64,000 nt of DNA, taken from assembly GCA_020850355.1 (NCBI GenBank), contig JADZEX010000028.1, forward strand, positions 1-64,000, in the 5' to 3' direction. This stretch comes from Fimbriimonadaceae bacterium. GTDB taxonomy: Bacteria; Armatimonadota; UBA10988. Each line of letters begins with the position of its first letter. Position 1 is the first letter of the stretch. Both the position numbers and the translations under genes were made by a program. This document shows positions 1 through 9,218 of this stretch, piece after piece. Below the pieces are notes generated by a model, which saw only the letters and a program-made list of their open reading frames with translations, did no database searches and had not been told where the DNA came from.

Positions 1-2084
1 CCGTCGTGGTCGCGGTGAGCGGCGCCAACACCGCCACCCCGACCGTCACCGACCACGGCGACGGGACCTACCGTGCCAGCTACACGCCGACCGTCGCGGG
101 CAGCGACCAGGTGGCGATCACGCTCGGTGGGACCGCCATCGGCGGCTCGCCCTACGCCTCGCTGGTCGCCCCCGGCGCCGCCGACGGCAGCAAGTCCACC
201 GCCAGCGTGCCCGACGGCACCGCCTGGCAGCCCACCACGAACACCGTGCAGGCCCGCGATGCGCTCGGCAACGCCCGCCTGACCGGCGGCGACACCGTCG
301 CCGTCAGCGTCAGCGGCGCCAACTCCGCCACGGCCACCGTCACGGACCACGGCGATGGGACCTACACCGCCGTCTACACCCCGCAACTGCCCGGCACCAA
401 CCAGGTCGCCATCACGCTCGGCGGCACGGCGCTCGGCGGCAGTCCGTTCGACAGTCAGGTCGCTGTCGCGTTGCCCGACCGGGTCCAGTCGGCGGTCGCT
501 GTCAGCCCCGCCACGATCGGCGCCGACGGCGGCGATGCGGCGACCTTCACGGTGACCCTCCACGATGCCGCCGGCCATCCGGTCGCCGGCCTGCCCGGTG
601 ACCAGCGTAGCGCCACCGCCGCCAGCGGCCTGACGTTGCTCGACGCCGGCACCGCCAGCGATGCCGCCGGCGTCTACTCCTTCACCGCGACCGCCAGCAG
701 CGTCGCCCACTTCGACGTCACCGTCACCGCGGGCGGCGTCGCTCTCTCGCCGGTCGGCCTCGACGCCGTGCCCGTCTACCGCCTGCAAGTCCCGGCGGGG
801 ATCTCCTACCTGGCGGTCCCGGCCGCCCGCAGCGACGCCTCGCCCGAGGCCACCTTCGGCCCCACCGGCTGGCGCGTCGCCCGCTGGGCGGCCGCCCCGC
901 CGGGCTTCGCCTACCGCCAGCCCGGCGACCCCGCCGACCCCCTCTGCGACCTGCTCCCCGGCCGCGGGATCTGGGTCCGGCTGGACAGCGCGCTCGACAC
1001 CCGCTTGCTGGGGGCCGTGCCGACCGCGACCTCCTTCGACCTGGCCCTGGCCCACGGCTGGAGCAACGCCGGCAATCCCTTCGACCACGACCTGCCCTGG
1101 GACCTCGACGCGATCCGCGTGTTCCGCGGCAGCAGCGACCTCGGCCCGCTCAGTCAGACCTCGCTCTGGGGCCTGGTGCGACCCTACGTCTGGATCTTCG
1201 ACCGGGCCTCCGGCGAGCACCAACTGGTCTACGGCGGTCTGCCCGGCACCGCCGACCGGGTGCCCCGCCTGAGCGGCTGCTGGGCCCTGACCAACGCCGC
1301 CAACGTGACGCTCCGCCTGCCCGCGACCCCGCCGGCCAGCCGCCGCCGCGCCGCCACCGCCCCGTCGCTGCGCGACTGGACGGTCGCCCTCCAGGCCCGC
1401 GCTGGCGGCGGCCCGCCAGCGGCGGTCACCGTCGGCGTCAGCCACCGGCTGCACCAGGCCCTCGACCTGGAGCTGCCGCCGCAGCCCGAGCGCGACGCCA
1501 CGCCGCTGCTATCCCTCCGCAGCGCCGCCGGGGGGCGCCTCGCCGGCCACCTGCAGCCCGCCGCCGGCAGCGGCTCCTGGGACCTGCTCGCCACCAGCCG
1601 CCAGGCCGGCCCGCTGACCCTCACCTGGCCCAGCCTGCTGCGCCAGGCCCCGCGCGGCCTGGTGCTGACCCTGACCGATCCCACCAGCGGTCAGCGCACC
1701 TTGCTGAACACCCGCAGCAGCCTCACCTGGCAGGCCACCGCCGCCGGCGAACAGCGCCAGTTCACGCTCACCGCCCGCGTCGGCAACCTCGACCGGGCTG
1801 CCATCAGCAGCCTCAGCGTGGCCCCCAACCGGGGCCGCGGGTTGACCCTCCCACTGGTCCTCTCGGGCCCCGCCGAGATCACCGTCACAGTCCGCGGCCC
1901 GTCCGGCCGCCTGGTCCGCGAAACCCGCCTGGGCACCCAGCCGGCCGGCCCCGTCGCGGCGCTCTGGGACGGTCTCGACCAGGCCGGCCGTGCGGTCCCG
2001 GCCGGCTCCTACCGCGTCGAGGCCACCGCTCTCAGCCCCAACGGCGCCCAGTCCCGCGTCACCCGCACCGTCACCATCCGTTAG
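1..2084 (+). CDS. Secreted multi-domain Ig/filamin-repeat protein, 5' truncated by window edge
   Basis: The reading frame is open from the first base, so the true start lies outside the window; about 694 residues are visible. It begins with one partial and one full filamin-type Ig repeat carrying the 'DHGDGTY' core and a 'VAITLGGT' strand. An invasin-like Ig domain follows at about residues 160-255. The central region (about 260-450) contains a 'GWSNAGNPF' motif like those in secreted planctomycete and armatimonad proteins. The last 70 residues resemble the FlgD-type Ig fold ('ALWDGLDQAGRAVPAGSYRV'). The domain make-up suggests an extracellular or surface structural or adhesive protein; no catalytic motif is visible. 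A lipoprotein gene starts 11 bases after the stop and is probably co-transcribed. Confidence 0.7.
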   Translation, partial: VVVAVSGANTATPTVTDHGDGTYRASYTPTVAGSDQVAITLGGTAIGGSPYASLVAPGAADGSKSTASVPDGTAWQPTTNTVQARDALGNARLTGGDTVAVSVSGANSATATVTDHGDGTYTAVYTPQLPGTNQVAITLGGTALGGSPFDSQVAVALPDRVQSAVAVSPATIGADGGDAATFTVTLHDAAGHPVAGLPGDQRSATAASGLTLLDAGTASDAAGVYSFTATASSVAHFDVTVTAGGVALSPVGLDAVPVYRLQVPAGISYLAVPAARSDASPEATFGPTGWRVARWAAAPPGFAYRQPGDPADPLCDLLPGRGIWVRLDSALDTRLLGAVPTATSFDLALAHGWSNAGNPFDHDLPWDLDAIRVFRGSSDLGPLSQTSLWGLVRPYVWIFDRASGEHQLVYGGLPGTADRVPRLSGCWALTNAANVTLRLPATPPASRRRAATAPSLRDWTVALQARAGGGPPAAVTVGVSHRLHQALDLELPPQPERDATPLLSLRSAAGGRLAGHLQPAAGSGSWDLLATSRQAGPLTLTWPSLLRQAPRGLVLTLTDPTSGQRTLLNTRSSLTWQATAAGEQRQFTLTARVGNLDRAAISSLSVAPNRGRGLTLPLVLSGPAEITVTVRGPSGRLVRETRLGTQPAGPVAALWDGLDQAGRAVPAGSYRVEATALSPNGAQSRVTRTVTIR

Positions 2085-2095
2085 GAGTGCCCGCC

Positions 2096-2527
2096 ATGTT
2101 GCGTCGTCTGTCCCTGGCTTCGTTCCTGGCCCTGCTGGCCCTGACCACCGCCTGCAGCAGCGGCGGCAACGAGACGATCCTCTCGCTCGACCTGGCCGTC
2201 GCCCCCGGCCGGCTGCCCTTCACCGGCGGCCCCGTCACCGTCACCGTCACCAGCCACGGCCTCGGCAACAACTCCGCCCTGACTCTTACCGCCGCCGCGG
2301 TCGGTGGTGGCGATACCCAGACGATCCCCCTCACCGCCGCCGGCCAGGGCGTCTACACCGGTACCGTCACCCTCCCCGCCAACCCCTCCGCCTCCCCCCA
2401 GACCTGGTCCCTCACCGCGCGCGGCGACAACTCCTTCAGCCAGGTCAACGTCTCGACCACCGTCCGCGTCGACGGCCTCGACGTCCCCCCAGGCGGCGAC
2501 GACCAGCCCCCCACACCGGACCTGTAA
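2096..2527 (+). CDS. Small Ig-like lipoprotein
   Basis: This 143-residue protein has a classic lipoprotein signal: Arg-Arg, a hydrophobic stretch and a lipobox ending LTTAC, so it should be lipidated at Cys17 and exported. The mature part is Thr/Gly/Val-rich beta-strand sequence ('PVTVTVTS', 'VYTGTVTLP') like the Ig repeats of the preceding gene, with a Pro-rich C-terminus. The ATG at 2096 is preferred over an in-frame GTG at 2087 because an AGGAG at 2083-2087 is well spaced from it. It overlaps nothing and lies 11 bases after the upstream stop, consistent with one operon. Specific function unknown. Confidence 0.7.
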   Translation: MLRRLSLASFLALLALTTACSSGGNETILSLDLAVAPGRLPFTGGPVTVTVTSHGLGNNSALTLTAAAVGGGDTQTIPLTAAGQGVYTGTVTLPANPSASPQTWSLTARGDNSFSQVNVSTTVRVDGLDVPPGGDDQPPTPDL

Positions 2528-2538
2528 GCAGACGGGCT

Positions 2539-3039
2539 TCAGCGCACGCCGCTGAACCGCAACTCGGCGTCGACGCGGGGGCGCGTCTCGCCGCGCTTAA
2601 CCTTGCCGAGCTGCCAGAGCGGGGTCCGGACCGTCACCTGCCAGCTGCCGTCGTGACGTTCGAGCAGCGCGGTGCCGTTGACGGCATCGGCATCGCCGTC
2701 CGGATCGACGGGCGCGAAGCGCCGAGTCTTGCCGGCCCGGTGGAGGTCGACGTGCAGGGTGCCGTGGCCGCCGCTGCCGAGCACGTTGAGCTTGAACTCC
2801 GCCCGGCCGTTGGCGTCGGGCGGCGGGGTGTGGAGCGCGAAGCTCTCGGTCACCAACCCCTCGGCGTTCTTGTTGAGCGCAGCGAAGGTCAGCCCGCCGT
2901 CTTGCCGGCGAACCACCTTCACGGCCCGGAAGCTGAGCTCCTCACCGCAGCGCAGCGTGGCGACGGGTGCCTCTGCTGCCATGGCAACCACGGCGCTGGC
3001 CACGAGACCCACCAGAACGTGTGAACGACACAACGACAT
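2539..3039 (-). CDS. Secreted protein of unknown function, possibly CBM9/DOMON-like
   Basis: This 166-residue protein has a Sec-type signal (MSLCRSHVLVGLVASAVVAMAA) and a mature domain rich in beta-strand patterns. The C-terminal stretch 'WQVTVRTPLWQLGKVKRGE' resembles the 'vEvaIPwkeLg..pkpGd' edge of CBM9-like carbohydrate-binding domains, but the match is partial and the family call tentative. The frame extends upstream, but the ATG at 3039 starts exactly at the signal peptide and has a GGAG upstream. It converges on the lipoprotein gene (11-base gap) and is divergent from dsbD, so a control region should lie in 3040-3200. Confidence 0.55.
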   Translation of the reverse strand: MSLCRSHVLVGLVASAVVAMAAEAPVATLRCGEELSFRAVKVVRRQDGGLTFAALNKNAEGLVTESFALHTPPPDANGRAEFKLNVLGSGGHGTLHVDLHRAGKTRRFAPVDPDGDADAVNGTALLERHDGSWQVTVRTPLWQLGKVKRGETRPRVDAELRFSGVR

Positions 3040-3200
3040 CCAACGTCTCCGCTCCCGCAGGAGCAGGCTGAGCCTAGCAGCGCGGTCCCGGCGCGTCAAC
3101 GTAGCCTGGTGCCGGCGGCCGGGCACGAAGCGTTACCTCGACGACCTGCGTTCAGGAACCACCTGCCGCAGACTCGGGTTCAAGGGCGCCGGAGCGGCTG

Positions 3201-5123
3201 ATGCGACGTTGCTGGAGTTGGTTGGTGCTACTGACCGCCGCGGGGGCGGCGCTGGCCGAGGGCCCGGTCGCCTGGCGGGCGGCCGTCGAGCCGGCGGCGG
3301 TGCGGCCCGGCGAGGTGGCGGTGCTGGTGCTGCGCGGCACCTGCGAGCCGCCCTACCACATCTACGCGGTGGCCAAGAGCGACGGCGGCATGGTGTCCAC
3401 ATCGTTTGCGCCATCCGCCGGTCTGGAGCCGTTGGGCGGCCTCCGCGAGCCCCGGCCGAAGGAGTACTTCGACGAGGGCTTTCAGGTGATGGCCCTGGCG
3501 CATGAGGGCAGCGTCGTGTTGCGGCAGCCGTTCCGGGTGCCGCCGACGGCGCCGCCCGGCACGCTCAAGCTCGGCGGCGAGCTGACCTTCCAGGCCTGCA
3601 CCGAGACCAGTTGCCAGCGCCCGGCGACGGTGCCGCTGGCGGCCAGCGTGCGGGTGGTGGCGGGCGCCGTGCGGCCGGAGCTCCGCGAGCCGCCGGCCGA
3701 GACGCCCTGGGCCGTGACCGCCACGATGCCGCCGCCCGCGAGCAGCAGCAGCGGCGGCGCGCCGAGCCCCAACCCGGCCCCCGGTGAGGGCCCCACGGCG
3801 GCCGACCAGGCGCGCTCGCAGGGCCTCGGGCAGTTCCTCTTGGTGGCTTTCCTGGCCGGCTTCGCCGCGCTGCTGACGCCGTGCGTCTTCCCGATGGTGC
3901 CCATCACCGTCAGCTTCTTCACGAAGCAGGCCGGGGACAACGCCCGCAAGCGGGTCGGCCTGGCGGCGTCTTACGGGCTGGGGATTGTGGTGATGTACAC
4001 CACCTTCGGCCTGCTGCTGGCCGCCACGATGGGCGCCAGCGGCGTCCAGCGGATCGCCGCCAGTCCGGTGCTGAACCTCGGCTTCGCGGCGCTCTTCGTG
4101 TTCTTTGCGCTGAGCCTGTTTGGGGTCTTCGAGCTGCAGCTCCCGGAGCGCTGGGTCAATATCGCCAACCAGAAGTCCGGCGCCGGCGGGTACCTCGGCG
4201 CCGGGTTCATGGGCCTGACGCTGACCCTGGCGGCGTTCACCTGCACCGTGCAGTTCGTCGGCGGCGTGCTGGTCTGGGCGGCCAACGGCGAGTACCTCTG
4301 GCCGATTCTGGGGATGCTGGCGTTCAGCACGGCGTTCGCCCTGCCGTTCTTCCTGCTGGCGCTGTTTCCGCAGTACCTGGCGACGTTGCCACGCTCGGGC
4401 GGGTGGCTGGAGACCACCAAGATCACCCTCGGCTGGATCGAAGTCGCCGCCGCGGTGAAGTTCGTCTCGAACGCCGACCTGGTCTGGGGCTGGCGGATCC
4501 TCAGCCGCGAGCTGGTGCTGGGCCTCTGGGCGATGGTCGGCCTGCTGGTGACGCTGTACCTCGCCGGCTGGCTGCCGATGGGCCACGGCGCCAGCCACAT
4601 CGGCCGCGGCCGGCGGGTCACGGCAGGGGTCTTCGCGGCGCTCACGCTGTGGCTGCTGTGGGGCCTCAGCGGCGCGCGGCTGGCCCAGGACCTGGAAGCG
4701 CTGCTGCCGCCCGCCGACTACGGTCGCAACCCGCGCCTGGTCGCCCACGAGGCGTGGATCGAGGACCTCGACCAGGCCAAAGCAGCAGCGCGGGCCGCCG
4801 GGCGGCCGTTGTTCCTGGACTTCACTGGCGTGACCTGCACCAACTGCCGCTGGATGGAGCAGAACGTCTTCACCCGCCCCGAGGTCGCCGAGCGGCTCGC
4901 CAGGCTGACCCTGACCCGGCTCTACACCGACACCGGCGCCCGCCAGCGCGAGTACCGCGAACTGCAGGAGCGCGCGTATCAAACCGCGTCGCTGCCGTTC
5001 TACGCGGTGGTCACTGCCGACGGCCAGACCCTGGCAACCTTCGACGGCCTGACCCGCGACCCGGCGAAGTTCGTGGCGTTCCTGGACCAGGGCCTGGCCG
5101 GCGGCGGGGGCGGCGGCCGGTGA
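3201..5123 (+). CDS. dsbD: Thiol:disulfide interchange protein DsbD
   Basis: This 640-residue protein has all three parts of DsbD, which carries reducing power from cytoplasmic thioredoxin across the inner membrane to periplasmic disulfide partners. After a signal peptide (about 1-19) comes the periplasmic alpha domain with the Cys pair C133/C138 (CTETSC). A Gly/Ser/Pro linker leads to the CcdA-like membrane domain, with Cys228 in 'LLTPCVFPMVP' and Cys348 in 'FTCTVQFVGG'. The C-terminal thioredoxin domain has C546-T-N-C549. Length matches the family. It stands alone, divergent from the gene at 2539-3039 and convergent with the STAND NTPase. It is relevant to the MauE/thioredoxin operon 6 kb away as a possible source of periplasmic reductant. 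Confidence 0.92.
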   Translation: MRRCWSWLVLLTAAGAALAEGPVAWRAAVEPAAVRPGEVAVLVLRGTCEPPYHIYAVAKSDGGMVSTSFAPSAGLEPLGGLREPRPKEYFDEGFQVMALAHEGSVVLRQPFRVPPTAPPGTLKLGGELTFQACTETSCQRPATVPLAASVRVVAGAVRPELREPPAETPWAVTATMPPPASSSSGGAPSPNPAPGEGPTAADQARSQGLGQFLLVAFLAGFAALLTPCVFPMVPITVSFFTKQAGDNARKRVGLAASYGLGIVVMYTTFGLLLAATMGASGVQRIAASPVLNLGFAALFVFFALSLFGVFELQLPERWVNIANQKSGAGGYLGAGFMGLTLTLAAFTCTVQFVGGVLVWAANGEYLWPILGMLAFSTAFALPFFLLALFPQYLATLPRSGGWLETTKITLGWIEVAAAVKFVSNADLVWGWRILSRELVLGLWAMVGLLVTLYLAGWLPMGHGASHIGRGRRVTAGVFAALTLWLLWGLSGARLAQDLEALLPPADYGRNPRLVAHEAWIEDLDQAKAAARAAGRPLFLDFTGVTCTNCRWMEQNVFTRPEVAERLARLTLTRLYTDTGARQREYRELQERAYQTASLPFYAVVTADGQTLATFDGLTRDPAKFVAFLDQGLAGGGGGGR

Positions 5124-5186
5124 GCTGCGGCCGGTTGCGCCCGTGGCAGCGCCGGCCTCACCAACAGGCGGGACCCGCTCCGCATT

Positions 5187-5219
5187 CCGCCGCCGCGATC
5201 CGGCACGGCCGGGCGGCGG
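5187..5219. terminator. GC hairpin between convergent dsbD and STAND genes
   Basis: CCGCCGCC at 5187-5194 pairs with GGCGGCGG at 5212-5219, leaving a 17-base loop. It has no T-run. Its position between two convergent stops fits a bidirectional terminator, but the stem is short. Confidence 0.4.
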
Positions 5220-5228
5220 GCCAGCGGC

Positions 5229-8200
5229 TCACTGCGGCGGCGGGTTCTCCAGCACCAGCAGGCCGACGTAGCCATCCGAACGGCCATAGGCCCAGACCGG
5301 GGCGGTCGGGCAGGCGCTGCTTGCGATACCTTCGAATCGAGCACAGGCCAGGACAGCCCCGTGACGGTTGACGAACCGATACTCGCCGTCCTGCCCGACC
5401 GCACACCAGGCGGACCGCGGGGCCGTCCACGACGGTGTCAACGGCCGGCCTGACGCTTGCGCCAACCGACACCAGGTGCTGGTGTCCCAGGTGAGGGCTT
5501 CTGCCCGGCCCGAGGTATCGAGGCGCTGGCCGTCGGGCGACCAGGCCACGTCCTCGACGCCTTCGGTGTGCTCGGCGAGGCAGTGCAGCTCGTCGCCGCT
5601 GGCGGCCTCCCAGACCCGCACGGTCTGGTCATATGACCCCGAGGCGAGGAGCTGTCCGTCGGGCGACCAGGCCACGCTGTTGACCGAGCCGGTGTGCCCG
5701 GTGAGGCAGGGCAGCTCGGCGTCGCTGCCGGCCTCCCAGACCAGCAGGGTCTGGTCAAATGATCCGGAGGCGAGGCGCCGGCCGTCGGGCGACCAGGCCA
5801 CGCTGATGACCCAGCCGGCGTGCCCGGTAAGGCGGTGCAACTCGGCGCCGCTGGCGGCCTCCCAGACCCGCACGGTATGGTCCTCTGACCCCGAGGCGAG
5901 GCGCTGGCCGTCGGGCGACCAGGCCACGTCCGCGACGCCTTCAGTGTGTCCGGGGAGGCAGTGCAGCTCGTCGCCGCTGGCGGCCTCCCAGATCCTCACG
6001 GTCTGGTCCTCTGACCCCGAGGCGAGGCGCTCCCCGTCTGGCGACCAGGCCACGCTGTTGACCGTTGAGGTGTGCGCAGTGAGGCAGTGCAGCATGTCGC
6101 CGCTGGCGGAGTCCCAGACCCGCACCGTCTGGTCCCAGGACCCGCCAGCGAGGCGCTCCCCGTCGGGCGACCAGGCCACGCTCCTGACGCCTGCTAAGAC
6201 GCAGACCAGTTCGTCGCCGCTGGCGGCGTCCCAGACCCGCACGGTATCGTCGTAGGACCCCGAGGCGAGGCGCTGGCCGTCGGGCGACCAGGCCACGCTG
6301 TTGACCGCTTCGGTGTGCTCGGCGAGGCAGTGCAGCTCGTCGCCGCTGGCGGCGTCCCAGATCCGCACAGTATGGTCCTCTGACCCCGAGGCGAGGCGCT
6401 CCCCGTCGGGCGACCAGGCCACGCTGTTGACCGGGCGCGTGTGCCCGGTGAGGCAGGCCAACTCGGCGCCGCTGGCGGCGTCGCAGATCCGCACGGTCTG
6501 GTCAAATGACCCCGAGGCGAGGAGCTGGCCGTCGGGCGACCAGGCCACGCTGGTGACCGCCCAGGTGTGCCCGGTGAAACAGGCCAACTCGGCACCGCCG
6601 AGGGGGTGCTTCGGCGGACGGCCGGCGCGCAGCCAGGGCTGGCCCCCATGGGCGGCGCGGTGGCGCTCCAGCCAACTGCTGAGCCGCGGTTCCGGCCGCT
6701 CCCAGGGCGGGCCGGCCGGGCCCCAGCCGCCGGCGGGCGGCTGGTAGTGCGTCGCGGCTGCGGCGCAGTCGTACCACCAGGCCTCGTTCCAAACACACTG
6801 CCACAGGCTCTGGGGGTAGTCGTGCCGGTGACGGTCCAAGAACGTCAGGTGCCGCCGCACCGCCTGGGCCAGCAGCCGCAGGTTGAGGCGCCAGGGATGG
6901 TCAGCCGGCAGGGCGGCCGAGGCGGCCAACAGATCGCTGCCCAGCGCATGGACCTGCCCGTCGCGGTGCCGCGCTTGGAGGTGGGGGTAGTCGGTACACA
7001 ACTCCACCAGCCGGTCGGCCCATGGGGTACTGCCGGCCGGCCGCTGACACCAGCTTGCCGGCGCCGTGCCGGCAGTCAGGGCGATCAGGTGACGAGCGGT
7101 ATGCCGCAGCGCGTAGTCGGCGCGGTGGCACTCGCCGCGGCACCAGTCGAGCAGTTGGTGGAGCCCCGCCGTGGCGGCGTCCTGGTGCGCCACCAGTGCC
7201 GCGTCGTCGGCGACCACCTGTTGGAAGGCCTCGGCCAGGGCCGGGTGGTCCAGCGCCCAGAGCACTTCGCTGGCCTCGACATGCCGCCGGATCCAGCGAC
7301 TCACCAGCGGCGCCGGCCGGTGATTCGCGGCGTCCGGCAGCACTTCACGCACTGCGGCGCTGGGCAGCGGGCCGCGAGCGGTCAGCAGCAGGTAGAGCAG
7401 CGGCAGGCCCGGCTGGTCGGCGAGCTGATCGAGGTGCCAGACCAGGTACTGCCGGAACCCCTCCGGCAGTTGGTCCAACAGGCCGCGCGCCGCCTTCAGC
7501 ACGGCGTCGTCGGCCGCGTCGGCCGGCACCGCCGCGGCCAGGTCGCGCAGCAGGTAGTGCAGCAACAGCGGATAGCCCTGACAGCGCTCGTGCAGTTGCC
7601 GCAGCAGATCGTCGGCCGACGCCAGGGGGCCCAGGCTCGGGTGCTGGCCTAACCAGTGCGCCAGCGCCGCGAGCGGCAGCGGCCCCAGCGGCGGCGTCAA
7701 GCGGTGCGGCTGGAACGGGTGGTCTGGACTGGCGGCGAGGGGGAGGTGAAACGGCTGCTCGCCGTCTCGGGCCCGCACCGAGAGGATCACGTGGACGCCG
7801 TCCGGCAGTTTCCGCGGCAAGGGCAGGTGGCTGGTCTCCTGCCGCTCGTCCAGCGCATCGAGCTGCAGTACCAGCCGCTCGCCGGGCCGCGGGCCCTGGG
7901 CCAGCAGCCCACGCAAGAGGTCGGCGAGCTGCGTCTCGTCGGCGGCCGCCGGCGTCAGCAACCGCCAGGCGTCCTGGTCGTCGTTCAGGTGGTAGGCCAG
8001 CAGTTGCGCGCTGAGGTGGGCATAGGCCGAGGCGCTGGCAGCGAGTGTCGAGTCGGTCGTGCGGAAGTAGTGCGCCACCACCGTGGTCGACGGCAGGCGC
8101 CGTGGCAGCTCCCGCTGCAGGTCGGCCAACAGCGCGGTCTTGCCGAAGCCCGCCCGCGCCGCCACCAGCAGATGGCCCGATGGGCTCTGCTTCAGCCAGG

Positions 8201-9134
8201 TCACCACGGCGTCCGATTGCTCCTCGCGCCCGACGCAGGCGGGGTAGTCGGCGAGCAGGTTGGCGGTGGCGGTGCGCACACCCAACTGCGCGTAGCGTTG
8301 GTGCAGCGGCAGGCGTTGCAGCGCCACGGCCACCTGCTGGCGCACCGCCGCAGCCTCCACGTCGCTGAGCGTCTGGCCCGCGGCCACCGCCTCCAGCAGC
8401 CGCTGGCGGCAGACCGCCTCGGCAGGTTCGGCCAGCGCCTGCAGCACGCGCTGCAGGTCCTGATGCTGCACAATCTGGGCATAGGTCAGGAACTTGTCGC
8501 GGGCGTCGGGATCGCTCAGCAGCGCCTGCACGAAGGAGGTCTGCAGCGCGCCGACCAGCGTCGGTCGGAGGTCATTTAGGGCCGCTTCGATGGTCGGGGC
8601 ATGGTCGACCGGCCCGCGGTCGGCCGCCAGGCCGCGGAGTCCAGGCCGCAGTTGCTCCCAGAGGGTCTCGGCGGCGTTGTCGAGGACCGCCCTGGTCAGC
8701 TCCACCCCGCTGGCCGCGGCGCCCTTGGGCTGACCGAACAGCTTTTCCAGGCGATCGTTTGTGCGCTTGCTATGGGTGTCGAGCGCCTTGAGTTGCTGCT
8801 TCAGATGCGCGCGCACCCGACTGACTTGGTCCTGGTCACGTGTCGCCGGGATCGCCGCCGCCGCGGCGCGGACCAGGGCACGGGCCAGGTTGTGGTTGAA
8901 CTGCTGGCGGACTTGCGCCTGCCCGTTGGCCCACACCGACTTGGCGAGGTCCAGCCCGACATCTGGCGCCATGCCGGCGACGGCGTCGGTCAAGAGGCGG
9001 GCCAGCGGCCCGGCGGCCGCCGCACCGACGGCCAGGCCCAGCGCCGGTCCCAGCAAGGCGTAACCGGTCAAGGCCGCCCCGCCCCACAGCAGGGCGCGCG
9101 GTCCGACGCCCTCCAACTCCGCCGTTAGCCGCAT
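5229..9134 (-). CDS. STAND/NACHT-like NTPase with WD40 repeats
   Basis: This is a 1301-residue regulator of the STAND class, ATP-driven switches in which C-terminal repeats sense a ligand and the NTPase oligomerises to activate an N-terminal effector. The N-terminus has a Gly/Ala-rich hydrophobic stretch (about 12-55) that could enter membranes, then a helical region. The P-loop is 'ARAGFGKTALL' (GKT at about 331-333) and the Walker B is 'LVLQLDALDE' (about 421-430). Residues about 846-1218 hold eight WD40 repeats plus a degenerate ninth. Start: ATG 9134 has a purine-rich GAGAGGGG upstream; an in-frame GTG at 9209 would add 25 residues and cannot be excluded. Family knowledge supports roles in antiphage defence, programmed death or signalling; the precise role here is unknown. 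Confidence 0.85.
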   Translation of the reverse strand: MRLTAELEGVGPRALLWGGAALTGYALLGPALGLAVGAAAAGPLARLLTDAVAGMAPDVGLDLAKSVWANGQAQVRQQFNHNLARALVRAAAAAIPATRDQDQVSRVRAHLKQQLKALDTHSKRTNDRLEKLFGQPKGAAASGVELTRAVLDNAAETLWEQLRPGLRGLAADRGPVDHAPTIEAALNDLRPTLVGALQTSFVQALLSDPDARDKFLTYAQIVQHQDLQRVLQALAEPAEAVCRQRLLEAVAAGQTLSDVEAAAVRQQVAVALQRLPLHQRYAQLGVRTATANLLADYPACVGREEQSDAVVTWLKQSPSGHLLVAARAGFGKTALLADLQRELPRRLPSTTVVAHYFRTTDSTLAASASAYAHLSAQLLAYHLNDDQDAWRLLTPAAADETQLADLLRGLLAQGPRPGERLVLQLDALDERQETSHLPLPRKLPDGVHVILSVRARDGEQPFHLPLAASPDHPFQPHRLTPPLGPLPLAALAHWLGQHPSLGPLASADDLLRQLHERCQGYPLLLHYLLRDLAAAVPADAADDAVLKAARGLLDQLPEGFRQYLVWHLDQLADQPGLPLLYLLLTARGPLPSAAVREVLPDAANHRPAPLVSRWIRRHVEASEVLWALDHPALAEAFQQVVADDAALVAHQDAATAGLHQLLDWCRGECHRADYALRHTARHLIALTAGTAPASWCQRPAGSTPWADRLVELCTDYPHLQARHRDGQVHALGSDLLAASAALPADHPWRLNLRLLAQAVRRHLTFLDRHRHDYPQSLWQCVWNEAWWYDCAAAATHYQPPAGGWGPAGPPWERPEPRLSSWLERHRAAHGGQPWLRAGRPPKHPLGGAELACFTGHTWAVTSVAWSPDGQLLASGSFDQTVRICDAASGAELACLTGHTRPVNSVAWSPDGERLASGSEDHTVRIWDAASGDELHCLAEHTEAVNSVAWSPDGQRLASGSYDDTVRVWDAASGDELVCVLAGVRSVAWSPDGERLAGGSWDQTVRVWDSASGDMLHCLTAHTSTVNSVAWSPDGERLASGSEDQTVRIWEAASGDELHCLPGHTEGVADVAWSPDGQRLASGSEDHTVRVWEAASGAELHRLTGHAGWVISVAWSPDGRRLASGSFDQTLLVWEAGSDAELPCLTGHTGSVNSVAWSPDGQLLASGSYDQTVRVWEAASGDELHCLAEHTEGVEDVAWSPDGQRLDTSGRAEALTWDTSTWCRLAQASGRPLTPSWTAPRSAWCAVGQDGEYRFVNRHGAVLACARFEGIASSACPTAPVWAYGRSDGYVGLLVLENPPPQ
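5480..6599 (-). repeat. Tandem WD40-coding repeats, about 126 bp each
   Basis: Eight 42-residue units and a decayed ninth share the core 'VAWSPDG.(R/L)LASGS.D.TVR(I/V)W(D/E)AASG'. Similarity extends to the DNA, where blocks such as the codons for SVAWSPDG recur almost unchanged. Unit four is about four residues shorter and lacks the usual GHT turn. The hypervariable positions lie just before SVAWSP and at the residue before D.TVR. Confidence 0.9.
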
Positions 9135-9218
9135 CGCCTGTGCCCCTCTCACGACAGGTAACTTCAGAAAGGTTGCGCCGAATCCTGCCACCGCCCGCCG
9201 CCTCACCACCGCGGCCGT

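Noticed and set aside
3228-4982. A 584-codon antisense frame across dsbD
   Set aside because: Low-complexity translation and no ribosome site; DsbD motifs are on the other strand.
5480-6599. CRISPR-like periodic repeat
   Set aside because: The 126-base period equals a WD40 unit, is in frame, and has no spacer/repeat alternation.
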